Part shown: positions 12,592 to 25,118 of the stretch, piece after piece | Layout: each line of letters begins with the position of its first letter | How positions within the stretch are numbered: the stretch's first letter is position 1 | NCBI GenBank assembly: GCA_016648135.1 | Contig: JADDOH010002604.1 | Coordinates: 1-64,000 of the forward strand | Source: Agrypnia vestita | Taxonomy: Eukaryota; Arthropoda; Insecta; Trichoptera; Phryganeidae | Direction of reading: 5' to 3' | Length of the DNA stretch: 64,000 bases | The notes under the pieces: generated by a model | What the model was told of the DNA's origin: nothing | The model's database searches: none | Seen by the model: only the letters and a program-made list of their open reading frames with translations | Position numbers and translations under genes: made by a program

Positions 12592-13479
12592 TTTTTTTTT
12601 AATCATGTCGTTTTTGCAAAAAATCGACATCTAAAATCATAATCGAATAAATAGGTCTAATTTTCAATTTAATGGGCAATCATTCGTCAGCTTTTGAATT
12701 GAGCATCATAATAATTGGTACTCGATGCAAGATAGTCGAAAATACGTTATTTATATTACTGGAACATTAACAAGTGAATAAATTTTTGACAGTTTAATGG
12801 GTTTTACCTTCAATACGCCAAAAGAAGATAATTTCAAAAATTGACAAGATGGAGGACAGAAAAGAATACTTGAGGTACCTGCGTTAATGTGCACCTTTAT
12901 ACGTTCATCTGAAATCAATACCAGCGAAGAAGTAAAGAAGAAACAGCCTTCACTACATGTACGCTTATTGGATTTAAATTTATTTGAAAGAGATGCGTCC
13001 CAAAGATTTTAAGACCCCGCCGCTTTGACATGAATGCCTGGGACGGAAGTAATGACAGTGTAGATATTAAATTATAATCTCATAATTTCATGTTTTGATT
13101 ACATCAGTTTCCTGCCTGTTTTGTGTTTCGTTTGTCAAATGTGTGGGCTACGTCTTCAATAAATAAGTTATCGAGTATGTCGTAGTTATTGAACGAATCG
13201 TTCACTTCCAAAAAACTGCTCTGAAAAGCTATGTTAAGAGGATTCGTGTCAGTGGAAATCAAAAATAATGAAATAATTTATTTCGAAAGCCGAATTTTGC
13301 AACGTGAATTGAAATATAATCGTGTTTCTGATTAAACCTTTTTCCAGGCAGTGGAGAAACCAGCCGTTGCAACAGATTGGGCACCAAGAAATTTACGCTA
13401 GTTCATGTCTATATAGGATTTTTATTACAGGTATAGAATGTTAAAATAAAATAAAACATAAAAATCGTGATAAAAAAAA
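12592..13479. other. No recognisable gene
   Basis: AT-rich single-copy-looking DNA with no supported feature. Confidence 0.4.
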
Positions 13480-13998
13480 GTAACCCATAAAAACCATGTT
13501 TTTATTATACTCCCTTTCTTTGTAAAATATAACAACAATTAAAGACGAATTAAAACATATAACATAACACTAAACTTACAGTAATTTAATATATTTCTAA
13601 AATGTCAGATGTTTTGTGCTTTGATAAGACATTTCATGCTTTGAAGATTAAATTCTAAAAACATTTGTCAGTCAATTTAAATTTTCGACATTCGTTGTGA
13701 AGTACCTATTATGCATACCGATGGTGTAATTCAAATTTAGAAAATATTCCGCGACGTAACCAAACTTTTCTAATGATTCCAATTTGAAAAAACCAATAAA
13801 ATTACTAAAAATCCGAAATTATACTATAATTATTATTTTTTTTAACGAAAATTTGATAGATCTTCTTGATCGACGCCACGAGTCTACTTGCCAAGTTTCA
13901 GCTCGATTGGATCACGGGAAAAGGGTCAAAAATCTATCCAAAGTTTTTGTTGATGACAAGCAAGCAGATGCCACGAGTTAATATAAAGGGAGTAAAAA
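13480..13998 (+). repeat. ACTCCCTTTC-family element, copy 5 (long form)
   Basis: Nearly collinear with copy 8 at 42101 through the leader, the ATGTCAGATGTTTTG block and the right half. Ends AAAGGGAGTAAAAA. No coding potential. Confidence 0.88.
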
Positions 13999-14286
13999 TG
14001 GTGTTAACTTTATTTGAAAGACAATTTTATGACATTAGTGTTTAAATATGATTACGATATCATGATTTTCGAAATAAATTTGCTGTTCTGGCATGAGTCC
14101 ATTCATGGTGAAGATTCATCGGACGATGAAAAACTGCTCGTGAAAAAATCTGATGGTGATCTCTTATAGCTTATTATTATACAGTGGAAAAAAGAAGACG
14201 TAGAGGCGCAGGAAGATAAGGGCAGAAAGTGGTTCTACATTGTATACTGCAACTTGGTAGCCAAACTTTGATGGGAAGTGTCATTT

Positions 14287-14470
14287 GAAAAGAGAAGAAT
14301 CATCTCAAGATATATTATAGATGTCTCATAGAGACGAAATTATTTTTTTATGGAAAAATAGGCATAGAAGTCTTTGGGTGTTGATAGGGCTGATGACCTA
14401 ACATACGGCTGGCTTAAGTGATCACTTTACAAAATGTAACATTCACCATTTCCATCCATAATAGAATAGC
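14287..14470 (+). repeat. Dispersed repeat R, copy 1
   Basis: Shares the blocks ATAGATGTCTCATAGAGACG, ATAGAAGTCTTT and GGCTGGCTTAAGTGATCA with 18655-18830 (+), and in inverted form with 37940-38060. No ORF is conserved between copies. Confidence 0.7.
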
Positions 14471-14734
14471 ACATCTATCAATTTTTTAGAATTTGTATAT
14501 ATATTAAAGATTTACAAATATGTTGTAATTATCATTGGCGCGACCGGCATCCAAAGTTTTTTCATTCCCCATAATTAACCACAGATGTCACTAATGAGAT
14601 ATCTATTTTTGATAGCAATATCCTTTATATGTGTAATGAGATTCTTCCGAATTATTAGCCTTACACTAGAATACGCCTGAAGTATCATTTCAATTTTTTT
14701 AAACTCCTTTTTAGACCAGTTTTTTACATTCAGA

Positions 14735-14912
14735 ATATTTTGAGTTTGTCAAAATTTTTCAGAACACAGTACGGTCTTTTTTCCCAGGGACATCATTAAA
14801 TTAACATATATTAAAGATTTTTTCTGAGAAAGTAGGTATAGAAAAATCTTTGATGTCCCCGGGACAAAATCCAGTACCGTATTCTGAAAAATTTGGGCAA
14901 ACTCAAAAGATC
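14735..14912. repeat. Fold-back element with 70-bp-scale inverted arms
   Basis: The left arm (TTTTGAGTTTG, ATTTTTCAGAACACAGTAC, CCAGGGACATCA) is mirrored on the right (GATGTCCCCGGGACAAAATC, AGTACCGTATTCTGAAAAAT, CAAACTCAAAA). The arms are the repeat that also occurs singly near 1384, 18580, 32655 and 38050. Confidence 0.75.
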
Positions 14913-14989
14913 CAGAAGAGTCATCAATTTGTACCAGGTAGGTAGGTACCTTCCCATATTCAATCGGGCACCCTTTATCAATGCACGCA

Positions 14990-15335
14990 TCCGTGTCTAT
15001 GGTTTTATAATCCCGACAATGCGCTCCATCCGCTTCCTGGAACGCTCGCGCGCTGCAGGAATAATAAACAATGCGCGTTCGGTATTTTATGCTTAAGCGT
15101 CTCCTTAATGGCCCGCCGGGACGTATGCGTACGTACTACGTACATACAAGGCGCTGTAATGGCCAGAACTAGGATCAGACGGAGATATAAAATTCGATCC
15201 GCCGAGCCGGAGAGCCCGAGGGAGAAAAAGGAAGTAAAAAAGTAGGCAACGGCGCGCACGCGCTGTGCCGGTTGGCGGGAACAAAGGCGGGTCGCGCCTA
15301 AATTTAGACGAGCCTTTCAACAAAACGAACAAAAA
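14990..15335. promoter_or_regulatory. GC-rich island, candidate regulatory DNA
   Basis: GC- and CpG-rich compared with its flanks (for example GGCGCGCACGCGCTGTGCCG). Overlapping short ORFs occur in several frames, as GC-rich DNA tends to produce, and none looks like a known protein. It may be an enhancer, a promoter with a non-coding first exon, or a decayed element. Confidence 0.25.
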
Positions 15336-17299
15336 AGGGATTAGAATTTATGCGGTCCTAAATTGATATTAATTTGAACCAGTTTCTTCAATTTGGTTTC
15401 TAGGTATCAGCGTGTTAATCATTGTTGTGATGGTGATGACATGTCAATAATTTAATACCAGCGGTGAAGCTTTGCTAAGCAGATACTCGCTGCTAGGCCC
15501 TGAAGGCGGCACATCTCGCTACTACACATCTCGCTACTTTTGTAGGATTACGCTGGGCTGCGTGAGGGGAGGGGGGGGGTCAGAGTCGTGCTAAGGAATA
15601 CTTTATATATTTGATTTGGTGCAATTAAAACGATACAAAATATGCGATCGAGAAATCATCAACAAATATCATTACTTTGTATATTTTGTTATAATTATAA
15701 TTTATTTTTGTTCTTATTAATTATGAAATTGTCTTGTTTATTTTGTATCCAAAGTCGTCTGGAATTAATTGGGAAAAACTACGTTCCACTCGGGGGGTGG
15801 GGAATTCAAAGCAAAAGCCACATTAGGGCTACATGGTGGGAGGGAAGGGTTCAAAAGAGTTTAAAATGGAACCACGTGGTTCCTGAACGCTTCCCTTATG
15901 GTTACTAGAAGGTGCGCAATATATGCAAAAACATTTTTAAGCATCTATCTACTCACTTGCCTCGGTCCAAAAAAATAGACTTCCACGGAAAAAGCAGTCA
16001 TGTAAAAAAATACTAACTTGCGGTCGCGCGTAAAGAACATTTTATGTACCTATTCAAAACGTTATAAAAAAATAATTACCACAAAAATAAACAAAAAATT
16101 TGTTTATGTATGATAGACAATTATTATTATATAGACATATACAATAATGTAATTACAGTAAATTCTTAGTAATTAATAATTAATTAATGCTGGGCAAGTG
16201 AGTGGTTATGTTATGAATAGTACCAAGTATTTAACCCTAGATGACTTTTGTTATTTTTTATAGGTGTGGCTTTTTATTAAGCGATTCGACTCACAGATTT
16301 TAATTCTCCTCAGGTATACTTTCTTTATTTCATCGTTCCGAGGATTTTTTTTAGATTTTTTTTTACAAGAAACAATAAAAAATGCAGTTTTAATTTTTTT
16401 AATTGAAAAATCAACATTACTTTACTTTTATTGAGATCCTAATCATCAGTCTTAAAAATAATTTAATATAAGTAACGAAAAAAAATAATAATACCCACTA
16501 AAACATAAAAATAAAAAATAAATTAAAATATTGATTGTATTATTTTTATAAATCTAATTATATTTTTTATTAACTACACCCACATGTTTCGGAATAACCT
16601 TTCCATCCTCAGGGTGTTTACAAAAAAAATATTCGGTACAATTACGACACATTTTTGATACCGTTACTTTGTCACCCGACATTTCTTATAATTACAAAGA
16701 GCAAAAATTCTTCTCTTTTCAACATTTTCATCACTCTGCGTAGTATAAATTATTATAATTTTGTTTTTTAATTATAATTTCGGCATTTGGCATTTCATCT
16801 AATATTTCATTGACAAGTAGACATTGAAGTGGGGAATATATCAAATAATGGGTTATTCGTAAAATTTAACTGGTTATTAATTTAATTGGTTTAGTGTTGA
16901 GGCATTTCTTGATTTCTAATATTTCTAAATTTCTATTCGATCTAAGGACTATCCAATTAATCTCCCACATCCCTACCACAACTGTAGCCAAGCCCCCGTT
17001 CCAAAATTAACATGTTTACCGAAATAACTAATGGATAATAGTATGCGTCCGTCCTGCCGAAGTTACAGTGATTTCGAAACTGGTAGACGTAAAGTTACTC
17101 CAAGTGGTTTTTATAAAGTTTTTAGTCAATTAAAATTGATAATTATGTCCAACCACAAATATAACGTTATAAACATCAAAAAAGACTTGTTTGTTAACTA
17201 TTGTTTTAAAGAATGTAACTTAATGACTATAAGGTAGTGTATCCACATTTCAAAGTAATTTGACAAAGAAATGTGGCTATATAACTAACTAACTAATTA
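15336..17299. other. No recognisable gene, about 2 kb
   Basis: AT-rich. Positions 16570-16625 contain CACATGTTTCGGAATAACC followed by CATCCTCAGGGTGT, the inverse of a string at 40495-40530, so a short dispersed repeat is present. Nothing else is supported. Confidence 0.4.
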
Positions 17300-18006
17300 A
17301 ATAAATAACCACCGCACCATTTCGCCGCAGGGCTAGGCAGAGAGGATAGAACGCCATATTCTTCTATCTTGACACACCACTTTTGCGTCGGCTACATTCA
17401 TACATTTTGTCTACTAAACATACTTCCCAAATATACAAATTCGTTCACTTGTTCTAAGCATTCGTTGTTTACAATTACATCACACTAAGTCATTCTTTCA
17501 TCTCTCTCGAATACCATCACTTTCGATTTTCACATTTATCAAAAGTTCACTCTGCAACATACATCTGACATTCTGGATACCAGGTACTTCAAATCATCTT
17601 CACTGTTAGCCACTAAAACTGCATCGTCTGCGTATAGTAGGCAGGATTTGGTGAGTCCGTCCATTTTTACTCCTACTTCTAGTTCTTTCAGTTCTTTCAT
17701 ACAATTGTCCAAAAAAAGGTTGAAAAGCCGTGGTGACATTATGCATCCCTGTTTGACCCATTTCGTAATATCAAACCATGATGTGAATGCTCCATTAATT
17801 CTCACGCAAGCACTACTTCCTTCGTACAGGGATACAATTGCCGGTATGAGTTTATTGTTCACCCCGTATTCAAACAAAACCTTCCATAACTTTCGTCTTT
17901 TTACTCTGTCATACGCTTTTTGGAGATCCACAAAAGCACAACTAAAATATATAATATTATAAAAATAAAATCTGACAAAATGCATCTGAAATCCAAATAT
18001 AAACAT
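17300..18006 (-). pseudogene. LINE-A reverse transcriptase fragment with YADD box
   Basis: A minus-strand frame of 155 codons. Residues about 25-150 are the palm of a non-LTR reverse transcriptase: FVDLQKAYDRV (motif A, catalytic D), KQGCIMSPRLFNLFLD (motif B) and LLYADDAVLVANSEDDL (motif C, catalytic DD). The first 20 residues look unrelated. Below 17570 the frame is broken, and positions 17300-17400 match the extreme tail of the family, so an internal part is missing. The 5' end (endonuclease, fingers) is absent. In intact elements this enzyme copies the RNA at a nicked target; this copy is dead. Confidence 0.85.
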
Positions 18007-18569
18007 GATTGACTGGTTCCTGCATTCTTCTCAACAAGTCTGCATTAGAAATGATTCTAAAATTAATTTAATGCTACTGGAATTTAGAGTATTTGTGTTT
18101 ATAAATTCTTTCTATTTGTATATGTTTTCAGTTGCACATTTTACTGTTTAATTTGTTGTTTTACGCTTTTAATGACTGGCGAACGTAAACACTCATCTTC
18201 CTGTATATAGAGGAAGTATATTACGACCAGTAATCGCCCTTCACAACTGACAAAACATCAAACTGGTGATGAGTATGAACATAACCTTACCATAGTGATG
18301 TCCTGTTATTAGTTCGCACCGGTACGCGCGAACCGGTTTGTCAAAATTGACAAACCGTTTGAGGTTGAAATCAGAAATTAAATTAATCATTGAGGCGGCG
18401 ATATTACACGTTTTATGTTTTTATGTAGAGGTTAGCGTTCTTGTTTTGATAAGCTTAACACAATTTTTAGACTGTTTCTCTAAAATGTTTTAAATATAAG
18501 TCATCAATTTGAAAATCCTCGAAATGGATTTATGACAGATTCTATCTAACGTGGTTGGGAGATACAACT

Positions 18570-18830
18570 AAAAATAATTTAGAATATTTTGAGCATGTCC
18601 AATTTTTTCAAGAACACAATACTTACTGGATTTTATCCCCAGAGGGACATCATTAATCAAGATATATCATAGATGTCTCATAGAGACGAAGCTAGATTTT
18701 TATATGGGAATGTCGGTATGGAAGTCTTTTCGGGTGTTCATAGGGCTTACGACCTATCGTTCGGCTGGCTTAAGTGATCATTTTACACAATGTAACGTTC
18801 ACTATTTCCACCCAAGATATAACCTGTATC
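18570..18830 (+). repeat. Dispersed repeat R, copy 2 (fuller)
   Basis: Combines the ACTGGATTTTATCCCCAGAG block with ATAGATGTCTCATAGAGACG and GGCTGGCTTAAGTGATCA, so the fragments found singly elsewhere belong to one element. No protein homology. Confidence 0.7.
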
Positions 18831-19131
18831 AATATAAGCGTAAACGCCCGCCTTTTATTTGGAGAATGAGGCAAATTTTTTTGGCCGGAAATTTATTTTT
18901 TACTTTTCAGTGCATTTAATTCTCCTGTAACTTTGAATAATATGCAATAAACTTCGGTGTAAATAGACTGCGAGTATAATTTACTATTTAATTGATTCTG
19001 TCTTCCACGCTTGCCACAATCACGCGACACATTCCATGATCACTGGAAGATTCTCCGGATAGAATGGGAATTGTTACATCACACAACCTATCCTCAATCT
19101 ACCAAATCAGTAACCATATCAAACCCTCTAA

Positions 19132-19522
19132 CCCTTAAATGCATATTGTGCCGAAAACGGAACATTGAGTTTGTTTTCAATTATCACACAAAATATTTGT
19201 TATTCTTTATATCGATCCTTATAAAAGTATTCCTCAGTCATTTGACAGATATACATTATATATTACCCAGAAAAATATAAAACTAGCAGGTATGTTTATC
19301 AATTTTGTATTCATACAATTATTTTTATCTTTTTTATACTAAATGCACAAGAAGTAATGCATTAATTTAGTATTAAATGCATGTGGTGCCGAAAACGGCA
19401 CATGGTAATTTTTTGAAAAAATAAAACAATGATTTTTTTTTACTATTTTTCCCTTAGTCTACGGGTGAAGCTCTATAAAATGTTTTTTTTCATACAAAAA
19501 TCAGACTTCATGCATTTAAGGG
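19132..19522. mobile_element. piggyBac-like MITE with CTAA target duplication
   Basis: Terminal inverted repeats CCCTTAAATGCAT and ATGCATTTAAGGG enclose 391 bp, flanked on both sides by CTAA (19128-19131 and 19523-19526). CCC/GGG ends and a 4-bp TTAA-like duplication are piggyBac traits. The GTGCCGAAAACGG block of the left end is repeated inside at about 19387. No transposase is encoded. Confidence 0.65.
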
Positions 19523-19526
19523 CTAA

Positions 19527-20126
19527 AACGACCTTAGAAGCGCGGGGCCCTGGGAATCTGCCCAGTGTGCCCAGAAAGACGGCACTGCCAAAGAGCGAAC
19601 AACGTATTCTCGCATTGATTACCTGAAATTCCAAACCGCAACACAACTCGAATAATTCTCAGAAGCAATAAAATTACACAAACTTATTCCGCGACTGAAA
19701 AGACTTATGCATGACGACATCTGCAGTTGACCGAGAAAAATGATCCTGCAAGCTCCAAGGCCGGTGCCGATTGGCGCTCACGCGAGAAAATATTGTAAGT
19801 CGTTTTGCTGAGCGCACCAAAACATTAAACGAAAAAATAAGTCACCATTATTTGAACTCAAGTACGTCTTCAATTGAGTCGGATATTTTAACTGGAGTAA
19901 AAAAGAACGAAAGTAAGATGTTAACACGAGTGTGTCCATTTTTATTTCAAATTTTAAAATGCGCGCCGAAAGTAAAACAAATTAGTAAAGGTTATATGAC
20001 GGTATAAAAGCAAAGGCAGAAATTAAATTTTGTGTCTAGTGACTTTATCAAATGTGTTTCATTTGGATCACATACTAGCGAACCCGTGACAATGTGTATT
20101 TTTAAATATTCACATCACAATTATTA
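19527..20126. other. No recognisable gene
   Basis: The short ORFs present resemble nothing I know. A GC-richer patch lies at 19730-19790. Confidence 0.35.
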
Positions 20127-20400
20127 TCATACTAGCTGTAAAACGTCAAAAATGACGGTACTTTTACACGTCGGTTCCTATAAAAATTTTGAAAAAAAAA
20201 TGGGAAAAAAAATTTTTGAAAAAAGGTATTTTCGAAATATTTCTTTTACTATATAAAAGTTACGGACGTTAAACGAAGTTGCGGGGACAAACAGACAGGC
20301 AGACAAACAGACAGACGAACGGACGGACAGACAGACAACGAAATTATCGTAATTGGGATAATTTAGATTTTAATATACTGTTTATGCCACCTGCTTCAAT
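20127..20400 (+). repeat. Dispersed repeat with (GACA)-rich block
   Basis: Begins CTAGCTGTAAAACGTCAAAA and TGACGGTACTTTTACACGTC, shared with 42623-42690. It contains a GACAGACA-type simple repeat at 20284-20338, then CGAAATTATCGTAATTGGG. A comparable layout is common in arthropod interspersed repeats. Class not established. Confidence 0.55.
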
Positions 20401-20450
20401 GTAATGATTACACACGCCTTACAACATGAATCACCTTTCTTTCAAAAAAT

Positions 20451-20869
20451 CTAACCCATAAGAACCAAGTTTTTATTATACTCCCTTTCTCATTTACTAG
20501 TTGAAACAGGTTTGGCGCTTACCCCACGCGTTGGGCTTGAGTCAGGCGACGTTACGAAAGGGAATAGTAAAAAATTTGAATAATCCAAAATTATACTATA
20601 ATAATTACATTTTTAAACGAAAATTTTGTTAGATCATTTTTATCGTCGCCACGAGTCTGCCTGCAAAGTTTCAGCTTGATCGGATCACGGGAAAAGGGTT
20701 AAAGATGTAAGTTAATAATATGTATGCATTGAACAGAATGTTTGTAATGTACATATTATGTAATAAATAAAAATTGAAATTGAAATTGAATTGAATTGAA
20801 AAATCGATCCAAAGTTTTTTCGACAGACAAGCAAGCAGACGCTAAGAGTGAAAAGAAAGGGAGTAAAAA
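20451..20869 (+). repeat. ACTCCCTTTC-family element, copy 6, with insertion
   Basis: Complete short-form copy (leader CTAACCCATAAGAACCAAG, end GAAAGGGAGTAAAAA). At 20704-20798 it is interrupted by 95 bp that end in an (ATTGA)n tail. Other copies read straight through GGGTTAAAAATCGATCC at this point. Confidence 0.88.
20704..20798 (+). mobile_element. Short retroposed LINE/SINE tail inside copy 6
   Basis: A 95-bp insert ending ATTATGTAATAAATAAAAAT and an ATTGA-repeat tail, typical of a non-LTR 3' end. Comparable tails (TTATGTAAATAAATAAATTG, then ATTGAATTAAATTGA) occur at 28645-28690. It is a severely 5'-truncated insertion, younger than its host element. Confidence 0.65.
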
Positions 20870-22279
20870 TAGTATGAGACAGATAATTGTAAACACATGT
20901 TGGAATTCTACGCTTTCAAATTAAAGTAGAAAACACTTATTTATAACCCGGGGCTAAAAATTATTAAAATGGTTGGCCGTGTTACGGGCGTTTTAATAGA
21001 CTTTTCCCTCGCTTCTACGTGTCATGTTATAATTATACATTTACCCTACAGACATAGTCACCTTGGTATTGAATAACACGAAACGTGGTACCCATTTCTG
21101 GTCTCTAGGCCACCGGGGGAGAAAATTTATTCAAGAGCCTTAATCGCCCACGCGCTCGAGCCTCCTCGGCCGAGGGAAATATTTACATAAAATAATAAAA
21201 CCTAAACGATGCGTTGATCTCTTTTCATGCAACTGCAAGTATAATCTAAGCTAATACTACCTAAGCATATATCATATTTTAAGAGGCAGCTAAAGAAATG
21301 TGTGAATTGAAATTTTTAAATTTATTTAATTTTTTATACCTTTTTCCCAATATTTCTGACATATTTTTTTCAAAACGTTGTACTATCTTAGAGTAACTTG
21401 TATGGATTATGAATCGATACTGAAAACCTTATTTAGTTTTTTTTTTGCATATATTTATTTTCTTTGTTTACTACATATATACATATATTTATATGCCAAA
21501 CTGCTCAGCAGTTTTACGGGGTGGTTGCCCTTAATATCGTTTAACTAATTATTTTATCATGCATTCAACAAATTATTTTTTCACTATTTTTTATTATTTT
21601 AAAAAAATATTCATATTACAGAGTACACCTATGTTAATAAATTACGTATTATACCTAGCTTCTTTCACTTTGGACTTTCTCGAGGCCAACGGAATTTTTC
21701 TGTCTTGCAACATATCGAAGAATTCTTTATTAATTTAATAAAGATTCGTGGTATGATATAGTCTCTTTTTTTCACCATACTCGTTGTTTATGGTTGTCCG
21801 TTATTATCCTTCTGTTATTAAAATATTTGGGCAATCCATGTCTAATTTTAAATATTTGTTCCCAAACTTATATCTTATTCTCTGATTCTAATTTTAGGTC
21901 ATTTAACATTTTTCTTATTTTTGTTCTTCTATAGCACTTCAAAATTACAGGCATTGCTGTGTTTTGTATCCACTATTAGTATTTTCTTTAGCATTCCTTC
22001 GTTGCTTATAAATAATATGCTGGAACAATAGTTTATGTACCGGAGAATTGTATTACATATCACTCATGATAAAAAAAATACCTCGTAAGTCAGTGAATAC
22101 AGATTTTACAGTGGAGGCAAAAAAACTGCGTAATACCTAGATTCTTTACAATAAATAGAATACGATGAATTGATTTAATAGAATAAGAGACACAAATAAT
22201 TGTTTTTAAGATACAAGCTTATGCCGGATTACATATCCACACATTTTAAAGACAATTACACAAAAAAAATGATTTTGAC
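20870..22279. other. No recognisable gene
   Basis: Mostly AT-rich. A short GC-rich patch at 21100-21180 (CACGCGCTCGAGCCTCCTCG) has no coding signal. Confidence 0.35.
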
Positions 22280-22640
22280 AAACGTGTGGTATGCGAGGTA
22301 TTATTTTATCATGAGCGATATATATTAACACACTTTTTTTGGCTATCCTTCCTTTCTGGCTTTCAATCCGTGGATTTGGTTTGCAGCAAAGCAACTCTTT
22401 TCTGCTCAGTCTCCGGCGATCCTCTTCAGCTCTGTGTAGGAGGCATAATTCTTGGCACACTTGCTCAAGATATTCACGGCGAGGGCGCCCTCTGGCAATC
22501 TTTCCCTCTACCATTCCCTCCAGTATAGTTTTGAGCAGATTTTCATGGCGTAAAATATGCCCCATCCATTTTGCACGCCTTTTCGAGATGTATTCATCAT
22601 GTGCCTGGTTTCATCGATCCTGCTGAGAACCTCTTCATTC
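22280..22640 (-). pseudogene. LINE reverse-transcriptase ORF tail (MGHILRH type)
   Basis: The minus strand encodes KWMGHILRHENLLKTILEG followed by KIARGRPRREYLEQV. This W.GH.LR...L......G....GRPR arrangement is the C-terminal tail of many arthropod non-LTR reverse-transcriptase ORFs. The preceding part (ITNEEVLSRIDETRHMM) is one frame out, so the copy is frameshifted. The distal part of the frame (GRIAKKSVLIYI...) is probably unrelated sequence. Confidence 0.75.
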
Positions 22641-23139
22641 GTAATGTGAAAATTTAGGAAATTCCTAGGGCCCGTTTGTAGGTCCACATAGTGTTTCTAA
22701 TTCTTTCAAGAAAAGACACTTTTTCGCAATTTTCTTCAAAACATATTCAGTTTTTTTTGTAAATGTTATTTATGTAATTACTGTTTACGCCAGAAAATAT
22801 AATGTCTATGTATTACGTAGGTATTTCAAGATTTAAAAAAAAAAACAAAATTCAAAATAAGACATAAAACAAATGGGAGCAGGAATGGGCCGGAAAAGGG
22901 GGAGGTATTTGGAATTGGATTGATGTGACGAAAGAAAGGGAAAGCCGTATCGTATGACGTATGTGTTTAGTAAGTATGCGTGTGTAGATGATTGACATTG
23001 AACTATGTAATACCTACGATTTTTTTCACAGACGATTTTTTTATGTAGTGACGACAATGATTGAAATCCTTTTTACCTGGTTGCTTGTATCTCTGTTTCA
23101 ACAACAGACCCCGTTTCCGAATACCTTAGAAGAGCGGTC

Positions 23140-23510
23140 CACTTAGTGTCGTCCACTTTCGGTTTCGTTATTTTTTGGCAACACGGCGGGGCGGCTGTCG
23201 CGGTACATCGGGCGCGCTCTCGGTGCAATTTGCAAATATTTCACGGCGCAGCGGGCGCGCCTGCGCAGTCTGCGAGGCGTGGCAAGTCCAGGGCGGGACC
23301 GCCAAGATCCAGGCAGACAATAATGCTTTCGCTAATTAGTCAGCTCCTGTCCAGAAATCCACTGGTGGCCGGTAGGCGGCCGTGGTCCTTGTCTCCGTGC
23401 CGATTGCTTTTGCAAGGCAGTGAATGGTACCCACCACTTATCCAGGACCGTTCTAAGAGCAAAAGCTTCCATATCGGTCCTACTCAATCGTCTCCAGGTT
23501 GACATTTTTT
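23140..23510. promoter_or_regulatory. GC-rich island, candidate regulatory DNA
   Basis: CpG-rich 370-bp block (CACGGCGCAGCGGGCGCGCC) in AT-rich surroundings. It contains a homeodomain-type CTAATTAG at about 23332. Both strands carry incidental ORFs without recognisable similarity. Confidence 0.25.
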
Positions 23511-24394
23511 TCAACTAACAAGCAAGACGGTGCTGCTCCGCACCGCTCGAACAAAACCATTCACTGTCCCTGCTTTAAGATATGTCTTTATTGAAAAACA
23601 AAATACATATAACAAAATACATAGAAATAAAACAGTAACATAATAGTAAGAAAGAAAAAAATACAAGGAAAATAACATAAAAAGTAAAAGGAACCCAAAA
23701 TAATAGAAGTGTAAATAACAAAATCAAAGATATACGATAAAGTAAGTACATATAATGATAAGAAATAATAATACTTAAAAATTAATTCTATAAATAAAAG
23801 ACGAAATCCCACGGCGGTGGCAGTGGATGGCTACGAGTCGAAGACAGGACAAAAAAAAGAACAAACCGCTCCCAACAAGGGAAAAAGAAAGACAAAACAA
23901 AAACCTGACGCCCGGCAAGGGAAGTCAGGACCGGCAGATATACATCCGATTCAAGAGCAATACACCGGTGATTAAACTTAACCCAGAAGGCAGTGTAGTT
24001 GCTACGTCAATATCGGCGGCTATTAGAAACTAAACTGACTAGCCTATTCCACAAATTACACGAACTCACACCGAAGGCCATAAAAATTCTGATGCACGAG
24101 GCATGGTTAAGAGTAGAATAGGATATACGATACCCTTCTGGGGTACCGGAAACGAGAGAAACCAAAACAGACTCCGACGACAGAAAAATAAAATACTAAA
24201 AACGGTCTACAATTTGAAATACCTGACATTAACTGAAACGGTTTACCGAATAACACAGCAAAGTACAAGATGAAGACATTAAATTACACAAAATACACGA
24301 AGATCATCAAAACTACACTAGAACGACTCAAAACTACCAGATAACTCAAGCCAAAACAAAAACAGCACAATCACGACTAATTCGTTATTATCAT
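23511..24394. other. Unassigned DNA with possible retroelement scraps
   Basis: One frame, 23827-24033, reads a lysine-rich peptide (IYIRFKSNTPVIKLNPEG) that I do not recognise. The flanks are A-rich. No supported gene. Confidence 0.3.
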
Positions 24395-24800
24395 CATCTT
24401 CATTCCATTATCCTTTTAGGGTCGGGGGCCCAAAAACTCTACAAGGTGTTTCCATGTTTTCCTGTCTTGCGCTGCTTCTGCATGGGTCAACCAGTCTACA
24501 TTCTGTTTTCATAGACATTTTTCTGTTGCTTCTCCCAGCTGAATCTGGGGCGACCAGCCGTCTTCCTTCCGGGGTTGCCAGGAGGATTCTTCTTGGTATT
24601 CGTTCCTCTATCATTCTTAGCACATGTCCAAGCCACCTCATTCGTGATTTTTATAAGTAGGTGTAGGGGATCCGTGCCGACTGTGTGCCTTATGTCGGCA
24701 CTTCTCACTCTGTCCATCAATGTGACTCGAATAGAAAGCCTAGCACAGAATCTTGGTAGCGTTAGTGACACGAATAGTTTTATAAATATTTGGATGGTGT
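24395..24800 (-). pseudogene. LINE reverse-transcriptase ORF tail (RWLGHVLRM type)
   Basis: The minus strand gives MDRVRSADIRHTVGT upstream and MRWLGHVLRMIEERIPRRIL downstream, with the GRPR-containing segment GRKTAGRPRFSWEKQQKN in a second overlapping frame. The three blocks are in order but not in one frame, so the copy is frameshifted. It belongs to a different family from LINE-A. Confidence 0.75.
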
Positions 24801-25118
24801 GCATTCGTATGTTATAAAAATGTTTACGGTTTTTGTTTAAGACTTTATGAATATTTAATAAATTAGCAAACTTGATGTATTTTTATAATTATCGAGAGCC
24901 CGAAATAAAGGTCAAACCCCGAGCTCGAATCCGGCTCTGGGTGTGTCGACCGCCAAGTTCACGGTTCACGGCCCATGATGGGCATTGCGACTAAATAAAC
25001 AGGGATTCCGAAACCATCCCAGAGTTCGCCGGAACACGCCCGAGCGAATCGCGAACCTGTATCCCTAACAAATACAGACGTTCCACCTGGAAACATTTCT
25101 CCCCTCAAAAAAATAAAA

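Noticed and set aside
18334..18357. Perfect 11-bp inverted repeat (CGGTTTGTCAA / TTGACAAACCG) as an operator
   Set aside because: Isolated, no gene nearby; an 11-bp palindrome alone in 64 kb of eukaryotic DNA is weak evidence.
23146..23502. 118-codon ORF rich in Ala/Arg/Gly
   Set aside because: Typical of CpG-rich DNA; no motif and no splice support.
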